From positions 1 to 6,941 of the forward strand of contig OMVW01000063.1 in assembly GCA_900314595.1 (NCBI GenBank): a stretch of DNA of 6,941 nt. Direction: 5' to 3'. The notes beneath the pieces were generated by a model. It searched no databases. It had not been told where the DNA came from and saw nothing but the letters and a program-made list of their open reading frames with translations. Source of the stretch: an uncultured Dialister sp. (GTDB taxonomy: Bacteria > Bacillota > Negativicutes > Veillonellales > Dialisteraceae). A program made the translations under genes and the position numbers. Shown here piece after piece: positions 1-5,787 of the stretch; the first letter of the stretch is position 1, and the number at the start of each line of letters is the position of its first letter.

Positions 1-91
1 TTACTGTTTACAGCTTGCGCTCCGCTACACTCGGCGACAAATACCTGTAACTGGACTTTCACCAGCTAGAATCGTACCATGCCCGGCACAC
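1..91 (-). ncRNA. 5' end of a group II (probably IIC) intron, cut by the window edge
   Basis: Read on the minus strand from 91 leftwards, the sequence begins GTGTGCCGGGCATGG, matching the GUGYG start of group II introns. It is followed by CTGGTGAAAGTCCAG, typical of the early domain I stem, and then hairpin-rich sequence with GAGCGCAAGC. The start lies two bases beyond the T-run of the intrinsic terminator at 94-123. Bacterial class C introns characteristically insert just behind terminator hairpins, which fits well. The rest of the ribozyme and any intron-encoded reverse transcriptase would lie left of the window. The call rests on recognised motif pattern and insertion context, not on a covariance search. 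Confidence 0.7.
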
Positions 92-93
92 TA

Positions 94-123
94 AAAAATG
101 TGCCGCATCAGCGGCACATTTTT
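94..123 (-). terminator. Intrinsic terminator of the 163-741 gene pair
   Basis: A perfect 13-bp stem (94-106 with 111-123) closes a four-base loop. On the minus strand the core is GTGCCGC-TGAT-GCGGCAC, followed by a run of six T. It lies about 40 bases behind the stop of the last minus-strand gene. The A/T arms are symmetrical, so it could also work on the plus strand. It appears to be the insertion target of the adjoining intron. Confidence 0.85.
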
Positions 124-162
124 CCTAAATTCTAAAATCGGAAACGACTCATTGAGGAAATT

Positions 163-426
163 TCACCTCAGGAGTACCGATATCAGGCATACGCCCATTC
201 CTGTGAGAAAGCCCAGGGTCATCCATTTGACCAGGAAAAGGCGTTTTTCATATTTTCTATCTTTTACAAATTCCATATATTCAGCAAGTTTTTCACTTTC
301 GGTCTTCGTGAGTTCTTCGTCTCCCGGCAGATATCCCAGCCGCCGGAGTTCCCGGCCTTCCCGGTATTTCTCATTTAATTTCTTAACTTCTTCATTCCGA
401 CGGAGCAGTTCTTCTTCACTGGGCAT
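163..426 (-). CDS. Small C-terminally anchored membrane protein, 87 aa, unknown function
   Basis: The protein has a highly charged, probably helical or coiled-coil N-terminal part (residues 1-62, rich in E, K and R, with EELLRRNEEVKKLNEKYREG near the start). One hydrophobic segment follows at about residues 63-86, ending in a single Arg. The basic residues just before the segment predict a cytoplasmic N-terminus. The start is supported by AAAGGAGG five bases before ATG. It lies 51 bases behind the neighbouring 87-aa gene and is probably co-transcribed with it. The two align over the last ~30 residues, with a shared KR-rich stretch, a Lys at 66/67 and a GF pair in the membrane segment, and they have the same length. 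They look like diverged duplicates. No family is recognised. Confidence 0.75.
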   Translation of the reverse strand: MPSEEELLRRNEEVKKLNEKYREGRELRRLGYLPGDEELTKTESEKLAEYMEFVKDRKYEKRLFLVKWMTLGFLTGMGVCLISVLLR

Positions 427-477
427 AAGAGCCTCCTTTAAAAAATATGTGGTAAGTAGAGCAAAATATTGATCGTC

Positions 478-741
478 TCATTTAGGCGCTGCCATGATTG
501 TTATCGCCGTAAGAACTGCCATGCAGAATCCAAAGGTGAAGTTTTTCATCTGAAGTAAACGTTCCTCCCGTCTTTTATTTATCCAGTAGATCTGAAGGAG
601 CCTGATTTTCAGCAGCCGCAGAGCATCCGGATCCATCTGTTTGATGGAAAGACCGGCGGCCTTTGTCCTCCTGATTTCCTGTCTGACCCATTCTATTTTT
701 TTCTTTTCTTCCATTCTCCTGACTTCGCTCACTTTGCTCAT
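478..741 (-). CDS. Small C-terminally anchored membrane protein, 87 aa, paralogue of the next gene
   Basis: Residues 1-65 are strongly basic and helical in character (RRMEEKKKIEW, INKRREERL). Residues about 67-85 form one hydrophobic segment (FTFGFCMAVLTAITIM) with only APK after it. This is the same plan and length as the gene at 163-426, with recognisable similarity around the membrane segment. The start ATG has GGGAGG five bases upstream. Another ATG five bases earlier belongs to a different frame that yields only a shadow ORF. The gene is first in a two-gene unit ending at the terminator at 94-123. A role as a membrane tether or partner for the cytoplasmic products upstream is possible, but nothing in the sequence states it. 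Confidence 0.75.
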   Translation of the reverse strand: MSKVSEVRRMEEKKKIEWVRQEIRRTKAAGLSIKQMDPDALRLLKIRLLQIYWINKRREERLLQMKNFTFGFCMAVLTAITIMAAPK

Positions 742-847
742 CCATACCTCCCGGCAAATGACGTCTTTTATTTAACGTCCGATTAATGATTCTGTAAGAG
801 AAGGCTGATTTAAAAAACTTTTAGTGAAATACTCTTTTATAGGAAAT

Positions 848-872
848 CGGGGCTCTCCCCGGGAGAGCTCCG
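848..872 (-). terminator. GC-rich hairpin behind the 284-aa gene, possible terminator
   Basis: Plus-strand CGGGGCTCTCC and GGAGAGCTCCG pair over 11 bp, with one G-T, around a CCG loop. It lies about 54 bases behind the stop at 926. On the minus strand the tail is ATTTCCTATAAA, so the U-run is poor. It may be a weak terminator or a processing/stability hairpin, leaving partial read-through into the 478-741 gene. No other clear signal was found in 742-925; no confident promoter could be assigned there. Confidence 0.4.
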
Positions 873-925
873 CAATTCCCACGCAGCTTTTTTATAAGCC
901 GAACTACTTTATTTAAACAGATTAC

Positions 926-1780
926 TTAAAAAATATCGTCGAAAAGATCTGAAATCAGGCTTCCTACTGCGCAGGCTGCGCCAAATCCGATGACTACCGG
1001 GGCTGCTGCTATAGCGGCAGCTCCCACAGCAGTACCGGCAATTGCAGTTCCTGCCGCAGTTCCTGCCAGGGCAGCCGTTCCTGCGCCCACCGCACCGGCT
1101 GCTACGGAACCGGCGGCGGCTGAAGCCGCGCCGCTGACTCCGCCTTTAATTCCGGCCGCTGCCACATCAATGGCTGCATCGCCCAGATCTTTTTCTCCAT
1201 CCAGTACATCTGACAAACTGCTAACCACTTCAATTCCGGCACCGATGGCTGCCCCGGCTGTGCCGCCAGCCCTTGCAGCACATCCGATGGCAGAAGCTGT
1301 TGGCATCCTGCCCAGTGCCTTATTTGCAATCCGGCTGGTCGTATTGGAAGAGATGCCGGAGGATTTAATGGTCTGTCCGGTTTTTCCGGAAAGCCTTTCA
1401 GCTACTTTCTTCGTTGTCTCTTTCGTGCCATAGACGGCAGTTTTTCCATAATGACCGCCGGTAATCTGATCTACTGTTTTCCTGACGCCGGAATTGCTGA
1501 TTGTATCTTTCAGCTGTGCGTGGCCTACGACTTTTCCGTGATTCGTCATAATCACATCTTTCATCTTCGCAGTGGTTGATTTTGTAAGCTGGGCATGATT
1601 GCCTTTCAGAAAATTCATGGGATTGCTGTTGTACTTGTCGCAAAACATGATTTCATGGACAACTCCCTTTGCCTGGGGGCAGGCCCCGGCACGTTCGATT
1701 GTCCTTAAGCCGACAGATGCTTCATAACCTTCACGACTATAAATACCGGTATTTGTCAGTTTTCTATTTTTCTTGCTCAT
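926..1780 (-). CDS. Two-part protein: possible PD-(D/E)XK-like N-terminal domain and Gly/Ala-rich hydrophobic C-terminus (284 aa)
   Basis: Residues about 35-130 form a soluble domain with a pattern that can be read as a PD-(D/E)XK nuclease core: E43 in a helix-like stretch (KGVVHEIMF), D75 starting DVIM, and Q89-L90-K91 in the strand GKVVGHAQLK. The D to QxK spacing of 14 fits that fold. Residues about 160-284 are almost entirely Gly, Ala, Thr and Val with repeated GxxxG/AxxxG spacing, ending SLISDLFDDIF. This resembles a glycine-zipper membrane or oligomerisation segment. Residues 179-213 align without gaps to residues 9-43 of the 81-aa protein just upstream. There is no signal peptide. AAGGAAGG lies about ten bases before ATG. 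It probably shares a transcript with the 81-aa gene, which ends 66 bases upstream. A nuclease-type effector with a membrane-active tail is possible. The nuclease reading is motif-level inference only. Confidence 0.65.
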   Translation of the reverse strand: MSKKNRKLTNTGIYSREGYEASVGLRTIERAGACPQAKGVVHEIMFCDKYNSNPMNFLKGNHAQLTKSTTAKMKDVIMTNHGKVVGHAQLKDTISNSGVRKTVDQITGGHYGKTAVYGTKETTKKVAERLSGKTGQTIKSSGISSNTTSRIANKALGRMPTASAIGCAARAGGTAGAAIGAGIEVVSSLSDVLDGEKDLGDAAIDVAAAGIKGGVSGAASAAAGSVAAGAVGAGTAALAGTAAGTAIAGTAVGAAAIAAAPVVIGFGAACAVGSLISDLFDDIF

Positions 1781-1846
1781 AAGGGATTTTCCTTCCTTGT
1801 ACTTTGCTTTTAAATTTCTGATTCAGGTCTTATGATTGATTGGCTG

Positions 1847-2092
1847 TCAGTCATCGCTGAACAGGCTGAAGATTCCTCCAATCACTCCTACAGCGAGGAG
1901 CGCCGGAGCAGTAGCGATTCCAAGAGCTCCCGCAGCTGCCGTGGTGGCTGCCGTAACGGCTGCTCCTTTAGCGACTCCGACTACTGCATCTGCTGCTGCT
2001 TCCTCAACAGTCTCTTCACCGGAGGCTGCTTTATAAACGGAAGAAGCAATTGTAAGACCGGTACCAATTTCACTTGTGCTGATGTTTTTCAT
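1847..2092 (-). CDS. Small Gly/Ala-rich hydrophobic protein, 81 aa, stand-alone copy of its neighbour's C-terminal module
   Basis: The protein starts MKNISTSEIGTGLTIASSVY, has a short acidic stretch (GEETVEEAAADA), and then runs into a long Ala/Gly/Val hydrophobic region from about residue 36, ending VIGGIFSLFSDD. Ungapped alignment with residues 179-213 of the 284-aa protein keeps the Ile-Gly at its residues 9-10, G12, S17-S18, G25-E26, A32-A33, D35 and K42-G43. Both proteins end in a similar Leu/Phe-Ser-Asp-Asp tail. AAGGAG lies nine bases before ATG. It is the first gene behind the promoter at 2169-2197. It could be a membrane-inserting partner, an inhibitor that occupies the neighbour's hydrophobic domain, or a small pore-forming or bacteriocin-like peptide. 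The sequence does not decide between these. Confidence 0.75.
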   Translation of the reverse strand: MKNISTSEIGTGLTIASSVYKAASGEETVEEAAADAVVGVAKGAAVTAATTAAAGALGIATAPALLAVGVIGGIFSLFSDD

Positions 2093-2168
2093 GATGATTT
2101 TCTCCTTAAAGAATCCATTTGATTATTCAGGAAGATGTATGGCCATATCATTTCCTTCATCTGAACAT

Positions 2169-2197
2169 AGTATATCACCTATTTTTGCGTTTGTAAA
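2169..2197 (-). promoter_or_regulatory. Promoter of the hydrophobic pair (TTTACA-17-TATACT)
   Basis: On the minus strand TTTACA (2192-2197) is separated by exactly 17 bases from TATACT (2169-2174). Each box has one mismatch to the sigma70/A consensus. Transcription would start near 2162, giving a leader of about 70 bases before the ATG at 2092. The spacer end and -10 (GTGATATACT) resemble those of the promoter at 6194-6222 (GTGATATATT). Confidence 0.75.
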
Positions 2198-2206
2198 TAC
2201 ATTTTT

Positions 2207-2220
2207 ATGCGATTCTGCAT
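2207..2220. promoter_or_regulatory. Putative operator ATGC-N6-GCAT upstream of the hydrophobic pair
   Basis: ATGCGATTCTGCAT has ATGC/GCAT arms six bases apart and lies nine bases upstream of the -35 box of the promoter at 2169-2197. The same motif occurs at the same distance from the promoter at 6194-6222, and a variant occurs upstream of the GTPase gene. Its position, centred near -51, suits an activator or an upstream repressor site. Confidence 0.55.
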
Positions 2221-2323
2221 ATTTAATAGTATTATTTCGTAATATATTTAATAAATACATTTTTATTAAAATTTTACATGTTCATATGCTAAATTTCACT
2301 TCAGAAGCCCCTATTCCATAAAA

Positions 2324-2352
2324 AAACAGCCCGGGGGATTCCCGGACTGTTT
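2324..2352 (-). terminator. Intrinsic terminator of the GTPase gene
   Basis: AAACAG (2324-2329) pairs with CTGTTT (2347-2352). After one C/A mismatch, CCGGG (2331-2335) pairs with CCCGG (2341-2345) around a five-base loop. On the minus strand it is followed by a run of seven T. It lies 11 bases behind the stop at 2364. It separates the GTPase transcript from the hydrophobic pair, which has its own promoter. Confidence 0.85.
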
Positions 2353-2363
2353 CTCACTTTCAT

Positions 2364-4655
2364 TTACAGTTCAATCTTCATATTTTTCAGGGAGGAAATA
2401 GCTACGATAACGAATGCATTGGCTTCACTGATTTCGCCGCTCTTTTCCAGTTCTTCCTGCTGCGTCTTTAATTCCAGCAGAGAATAGAGAATTTCTTTTT
2501 TCTGTGCTGCGTATTCATTCCATTTCATTTCCACAGTATCGGAGGCACGGGCAAACTGTCTTTCCTTTTCCATCCAATAAGCATCTGACTGATTAAGAAG
2601 CTGTTCTTTCACTCTGTTATTTTTAAATATCTGTCTTATAACCGCGTTATTTGATTTCTTCTTTTCGCTCGTATAGGAAGCATTTCTTGTGGTCATTTTC
2701 TTCATACCAAAAAGACCGGCAAGAAGTCCGCCTGCGACAAGGGCTGTGCCTGCTCCCAGAAAACCCATGACCGGATCCTGGACAGCCCTTGCAGCCGTCA
2801 TGCCTGCAGCAGCTGCCGCAGCTCCGGCAGCCCTTTCGGAAGTTTCATCCTCTTCATCCTCTTTGATGTTTTCCGGAACGGTCAGCTCTTTCTGCATGTT
2901 GATTCTGAATTTTTTCCGTACGCCTATGGCATCCAGATAAATATTCTGCTCATCAAAATCATCACCGAGATCTGTGGTGAGAGGCGTATCATACTCTTTA
3001 TAGCGCTCATCGTCAGCGGAAAAAGATTTCAGGTAATTTCTGATTTCCCCATACACTTTTTCATCCTTTTTAGGGAAAATATTTCCATATCTGCTCCTCA
3101 TGGAATTATACGTATGGCGGACAACGTCATTAATGGCCCATTTTCCGTCCGTACCTTTTTCATGTTCGATGCTTTCTCTAACATTATCTTCGCTTAATTC
3201 GTCCTCAAAAATTTCACCGATTTTTATCCGACTCTCCTCCTTCATCTGGCGAATGGTCTTAAAGACCCTGTTTTTACGGATTTTTGCATCTTCTATACGG
3301 ATATTGAAGGACTGGTCTATGGATTCCTTTTTCACGTCAAGCTTGCCAGGAAGAATCAGTGCCTGTTGAAGCCGGAGGCTCTGGATACTGCTCTTCTGGA
3401 GGTATTTCACCGCATTATCCCGAACCGTTTTTACCGCTTCAATACCATCTTCAGCTGCGGCCCTGGCAAGCTCTTCAATCATTTCTGCCAGACTCCGGTT
3501 AAAAGATTTATTTTCATCATAATTGATGGAATAGGGGAAGAAATAGTATTCAGCATTTCTGACGCAGATATCTTTCGTCACATATCTTTCCTGGCTGGGA
3601 AGCTGGCCGAAGAAGGAGTCCTGTTTTATATCCAGTTTTTCAAGAGCCTTTTCATCCCTGCCCATTTCATGGCAGTGACTGGCCACAATCAAAAGGTTAT
3701 CCACCTTTTCCCTGTTTTTTGTATAGAACGGCCTTAAAGCACCAACGACACTTAAAAACGCAATCTGTTCCTCATTCTCAAAGAAACTGATGGCTCTCGA
3801 TAGATAGACTACGGCAGTTGCTTTATGAATGATATTCCAGAAAGGTTTATCCACATTCCTTCCGGAGGCCAGCTGGTCGGGAACGATGCCAGGGATATCG
3901 ACAAGATCTACACTGCGGAGAATTGAACTGTCCAAAAAGAGGACTGCTGTATCGGCATCCATATTTTTCTTTCTATTGGACATGGTGCCAACTTTGTCAA
4001 GAAGCGTTTCATCACCGCTTGCATATTTCAGGGCGCTGCAGTATTTTTCATCATAAATCAGATCATCGTCAAAACTGTCCCCATTTTCATCTCTGTGAAA
4101 AATCCAGCAGACATCATCTTTCATGAATTCCGGCCGGTCTTCTATATGTTTGATATAGACAGGAATGCTCGTAGTTCCATTCCATCCGGCGGGAAGCGCT
4201 TCTCTTCCCAGAAGGGCATTGATCAATGTGGATTTACCGGATGAACGGAGACCGGCAAAAGCAATCTGGGGCTTTGCAAAATCCTCGATAATTGTATTTC
4301 TTATTCTGGCCAGGACTTCACTGACTCCGCTTACATCTTTACCGTTGGATAAGTTTCGAAGCCCGTTGATGGACTCAAGCAGTCCAAACTTGGTCTCCAT
4401 ATACCGGTCCCAGACATCTTTCATCCCGAAAGAAGCCGGCAGTGGTTTCTTATAATGAAGCATTTCGTCAAGAGTCACTCCGGCCACTTCGGCCAGTTCA
4501 ATAAGGGATTTGAGGGAAATCCCTTCCGAATTCTTTTCCCAGCGGGAAATCGCATCCTGACGGGTTCCCAGGGCCTGTGCAAGGTCGGCCTGCTTTTTCA
4601 TCTGCAGAACTTTCTCGCGGAATTCTTTTAAATCAAAATCCTTATAATATTTCAT
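2364..4655 (-). CDS. Dynamin-like GTPase with N-terminal XRE helix-turn-helix (763 aa)
   Basis: Residues 10-67 form an XRE/Cro-type helix-turn-helix (QADLAQALGTRQDAISRWEK, then LAEVAGVTLDEML). A large GTPase domain follows at about 125-400. Its P-loop is GLRSSGKST at 135-143, switch-I threonines are T161-T162 (GTTSIPVYI), and G3 is DIPG at 253-256. The expected N/TKxD motif is missing; VASHCHEM (324-331) occupies the strand where it should be. Residues 440-600 and 655-763 are charged, probably long helices. They flank a hydrophobic Ala/Gly segment at 609-651, where bacterial dynamin-like proteins have a membrane-inserting paddle. Architecture and length fit the bacterial dynamin-like family, whose members remodel or bind membranes using GTP. 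The DNA-binding head is unusual and suggests self-regulation or nucleoid-membrane linkage. GGAGAG lies six bases before ATG. The gene appears to be its own transcription unit. Confidence 0.85.
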   Translation of the reverse strand: MKYYKDFDLKEFREKVLQMKKQADLAQALGTRQDAISRWEKNSEGISLKSLIELAEVAGVTLDEMLHYKKPLPASFGMKDVWDRYMETKFGLLESINGLRNLSNGKDVSGVSEVLARIRNTIIEDFAKPQIAFAGLRSSGKSTLINALLGREALPAGWNGTTSIPVYIKHIEDRPEFMKDDVCWIFHRDENGDSFDDDLIYDEKYCSALKYASGDETLLDKVGTMSNRKKNMDADTAVLFLDSSILRSVDLVDIPGIVPDQLASGRNVDKPFWNIIHKATAVVYLSRAISFFENEEQIAFLSVVGALRPFYTKNREKVDNLLIVASHCHEMGRDEKALEKLDIKQDSFFGQLPSQERYVTKDICVRNAEYYFFPYSINYDENKSFNRSLAEMIEELARAAAEDGIEAVKTVRDNAVKYLQKSSIQSLRLQQALILPGKLDVKKESIDQSFNIRIEDAKIRKNRVFKTIRQMKEESRIKIGEIFEDELSEDNVRESIEHEKGTDGKWAINDVVRHTYNSMRSRYGNIFPKKDEKVYGEIRNYLKSFSADDERYKEYDTPLTTDLGDDFDEQNIYLDAIGVRKKFRINMQKELTVPENIKEDEEDETSERAAGAAAAAAGMTAARAVQDPVMGFLGAGTALVAGGLLAGLFGMKKMTTRNASYTSEKKKSNNAVIRQIFKNNRVKEQLLNQSDAYWMEKERQFARASDTVEMKWNEYAAQKKEILYSLLELKTQQEELEKSGEISEANAFVIVAISSLKNMKIEL

Positions 4656-4707
4656 AATTTTCTCTCCAGTTCGAAGGTAAAAAGGATAAATAAATAAGTT
4701 ACGTTAA

Positions 4708-4738
4708 TCTATACCTATTTTACCATTTTTTATGTCTA
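4708..4738 (-). promoter_or_regulatory. Probable promoter region of the GTPase gene
   Basis: On the minus strand TATAGA (4708-4713) is a fair -10 box. The best -35 candidates (TAGACA at 19 bases, ACATAA at 16) both fall within the ATGC-type motif at 4732-4745. The stretch before the -10, TAAAATAGG, resembles the same stretch in the two other promoters of the set. The leader would be about 50 bases. A site overlapping the -35 region suggests repression. Confidence 0.45.
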
Positions 4739-4765
4739 TCTGCATATGTTTATTTAAAAATATGC
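4732..4765. promoter_or_regulatory. Putative operator region upstream of the GTPase gene
   Basis: ATGTCTATCTGCAT (4732-4745) is the third copy of the ATGC-N6-GCAT motif, with one arm changed. Overlapping it, GCATAT (4742-4747) and ATATGC (4760-4765) form an imperfect 24-bp palindrome with 10 of 12 positions per half symmetrical. The triple half-site arrangement matches that at 6232-6265 almost base for base in spacing. The encoded XRE domain is the natural candidate to bind it. Confidence 0.5.
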
Positions 4766-4788
4766 TTTATCCGTCTGTGAAATAAAAG

Positions 4789-4843
4789 AATGCCCTGCAG
4801 GTAACCTTCAGTTCTGACTGATTCTTTTTCCTGCAGGGGCATT
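4789..4843 (-). terminator. Hairpin behind the RNase H-like gene, probable terminator
   Basis: AATGCCCTGCAGG (4789-4801) pairs with 4830-4843 over 13 bp, with one bulged G. The loop is long, about 28 bases. On the minus strand the tail is TTCTTTTATT. It lies about 48 bases behind the stop at 4891 and before the promoter of the next gene, so it probably ends the RNase H-like transcript. The long loop lowers confidence. Confidence 0.5.
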
Positions 4844-4890
4844 GATTCCAATGATTTTTTCAGCTTTTCAGTAAAAAGCTGTCTCAGGCT

Positions 4891-5610
4891 TCAGGATGCT
4901 TTCACGCATACCCTTATGCCGTTCCTGCGTTCTACCGATACGGCTCCTCCCTCAAACTCATTTCTCCTGACAAACAAGGTCCCCATACATTCTCTAAGAG
5001 TTTTTGACGTCTCATAATCTATCATCTGATTGTTCCTGCAAATCCATCTGGCAGTCTGCGCATCGATCCGGGTCTCATTATTATAGCGGAATCGTTTGAT
5101 CATACTGCCCAGTTCCCAGGGGAATGAATAGCGGACATGAGCAGGAACATAATAGAACCTGACAGGTGTGGTCACATTGATAGTTTCATAATCCCTGACA
5201 ATCCTGTCGAAAAGTTTCAGATTTCCCAGCTTATGAGCCCTGGCCAGACTGTCCAGTTTGATGGCATCCTGCACTTCCCTTTCCGGTGTAACCAGATATT
5301 TCTTCATCATATATTTGAAAATTTCCACATCACCCAGACTATCTGAGAAAATATTGACTCTGCGGAAAGATTCATGACTTGTTTTCACTAGTCTCAATGC
5401 TGCATCAAGGGCCATACAGATGGCATATCTTTCCCCATATTTACTATCAGTATCCAGTATGATTGATTCTCCGGATTCTATTATTTTTCCGTTGAACTCA
5501 ATATTGAAACCACAACTCACATCATATTTTCCATGTGAACTCTTTCCGGCCGCGCCACTGCAATCAGTAAAGCAATTCAAAGCATTTTCAGTAATCAGTC
5601 TGTTCTTCAT
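4891..5610 (-). CDS. RNase H-fold protein, 239 aa
   Basis: The N-terminal ~190 residues follow the RNase H type I pattern. They show strand motif CFTDCSG with D16, helix motif YGERYAICMALDAAL with E60, strand motif VNIFSDS with D90, VPAHVR with H158 near the usual flexible His, and NNETRIDAQTAR with D183 at the final Asp position. All four metal-binding acids of the DEDD set are therefore present, which predicts hydrolysis of RNA in RNA:DNA hybrids or a related nuclease activity in the cytoplasm. It is longer than classical RNase HI (~155 aa). It has an insertion between D90 and H158, an unusually wide H-to-D spacing, and a C-terminal extension of about 50 residues rich in Arg. It is not the housekeeping rnhA by overall sequence. 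GGGAGAT lies five bases before ATG. It could belong to a phage or mobile-element family. Confidence 0.7.
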   Translation of the reverse strand: MKNRLITENALNCFTDCSGAAGKSSHGKYDVSCGFNIEFNGKIIESGESIILDTDSKYGERYAICMALDAALRLVKTSHESFRRVNIFSDSLGDVEIFKYMMKKYLVTPEREVQDAIKLDSLARAHKLGNLKLFDRIVRDYETINVTTPVRFYYVPAHVRYSFPWELGSMIKRFRYNNETRIDAQTARWICRNNQMIDYETSKTLRECMGTLFVRRNEFEGGAVSVERRNGIRVCVKAS

Positions 5611-5665
5611 TCCATATCTCCCGTATCATCTATCATTCTTCCGAATCGTTTCAATGAATATGCAG

Positions 5666-5680
5666 TAAAAACAGTTTTTA
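5666..5680. promoter_or_regulatory. 15-bp AT-rich palindrome upstream of the RNase H-like gene
   Basis: TAAAAACAGTTTTTA is perfectly symmetrical around a central A, about 60 bases before the start at 5610. ATGCAG lies directly beside it. It could be an operator. No promoter with good hexamers could be assigned in 5611-5728, so the gene may depend partly on read-through from the 5867-6130 unit. Confidence 0.25.
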
Positions 5681-5728
5681 ACCCATACTCCTTCATTCCT
5701 AAATACAGGTTCAATATTCAGCCAAATC

Positions 5729-5752
5729 CACCCCGGTACAGAAACCGGGGTG
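5729..5752 (+). terminator. Strong GC hairpin, terminator-like on the plus strand
   Basis: CACCCCGGT (5729-5737) and ACCGGGGTG (5744-5752) form a perfect 9-bp stem with a six-base loop, extendable by GCC/GGC (5721-5723 with 5757-5759). TTTTT follows at 5760-5764 on the plus strand, whereas the minus-strand tail is poor in T. No plus-strand gene precedes it. For the minus-strand transcript it would act at most as a partial terminator or 3'-end stabiliser behind the 13-aa ORF. Confidence 0.45.
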
Positions 5753-5787
5753 ATCCGGCTTTTTACACCAACCGCCGAATTAAAATC

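Noticed and set aside
98..472. 124-aa plus-strand open frame across the left terminator and the 163-426 gene
   Set aside because: It starts inside the terminator stem and is antisense to a gene with a good ribosome binding site. Its Ser/Arg-rich sequence is the mirror of a charged helix.
990..1433. 147-aa plus-strand open frame rich in Ala and Pro
   Set aside because: It is the antisense of the GC-rich Ala/Gly coding region of the 284-aa gene, which removes stops on the other strand. It has no ribosome binding site and its composition is purely a shadow.
3366..3737. 123-aa plus-strand open frame inside the GTPase gene
   Set aside because: It lies wholly antisense to a well-supported gene with clear motifs, and it has no upstream signals or domain pattern.
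4862..4880. AGCTTTT/AAAAGCT hairpin just behind the RNase H-like gene
   Set aside because: The minus-strand tail is A-rich, not T-rich, so it does not look like a terminator. The larger hairpin at 4789-4843 is the better candidate.
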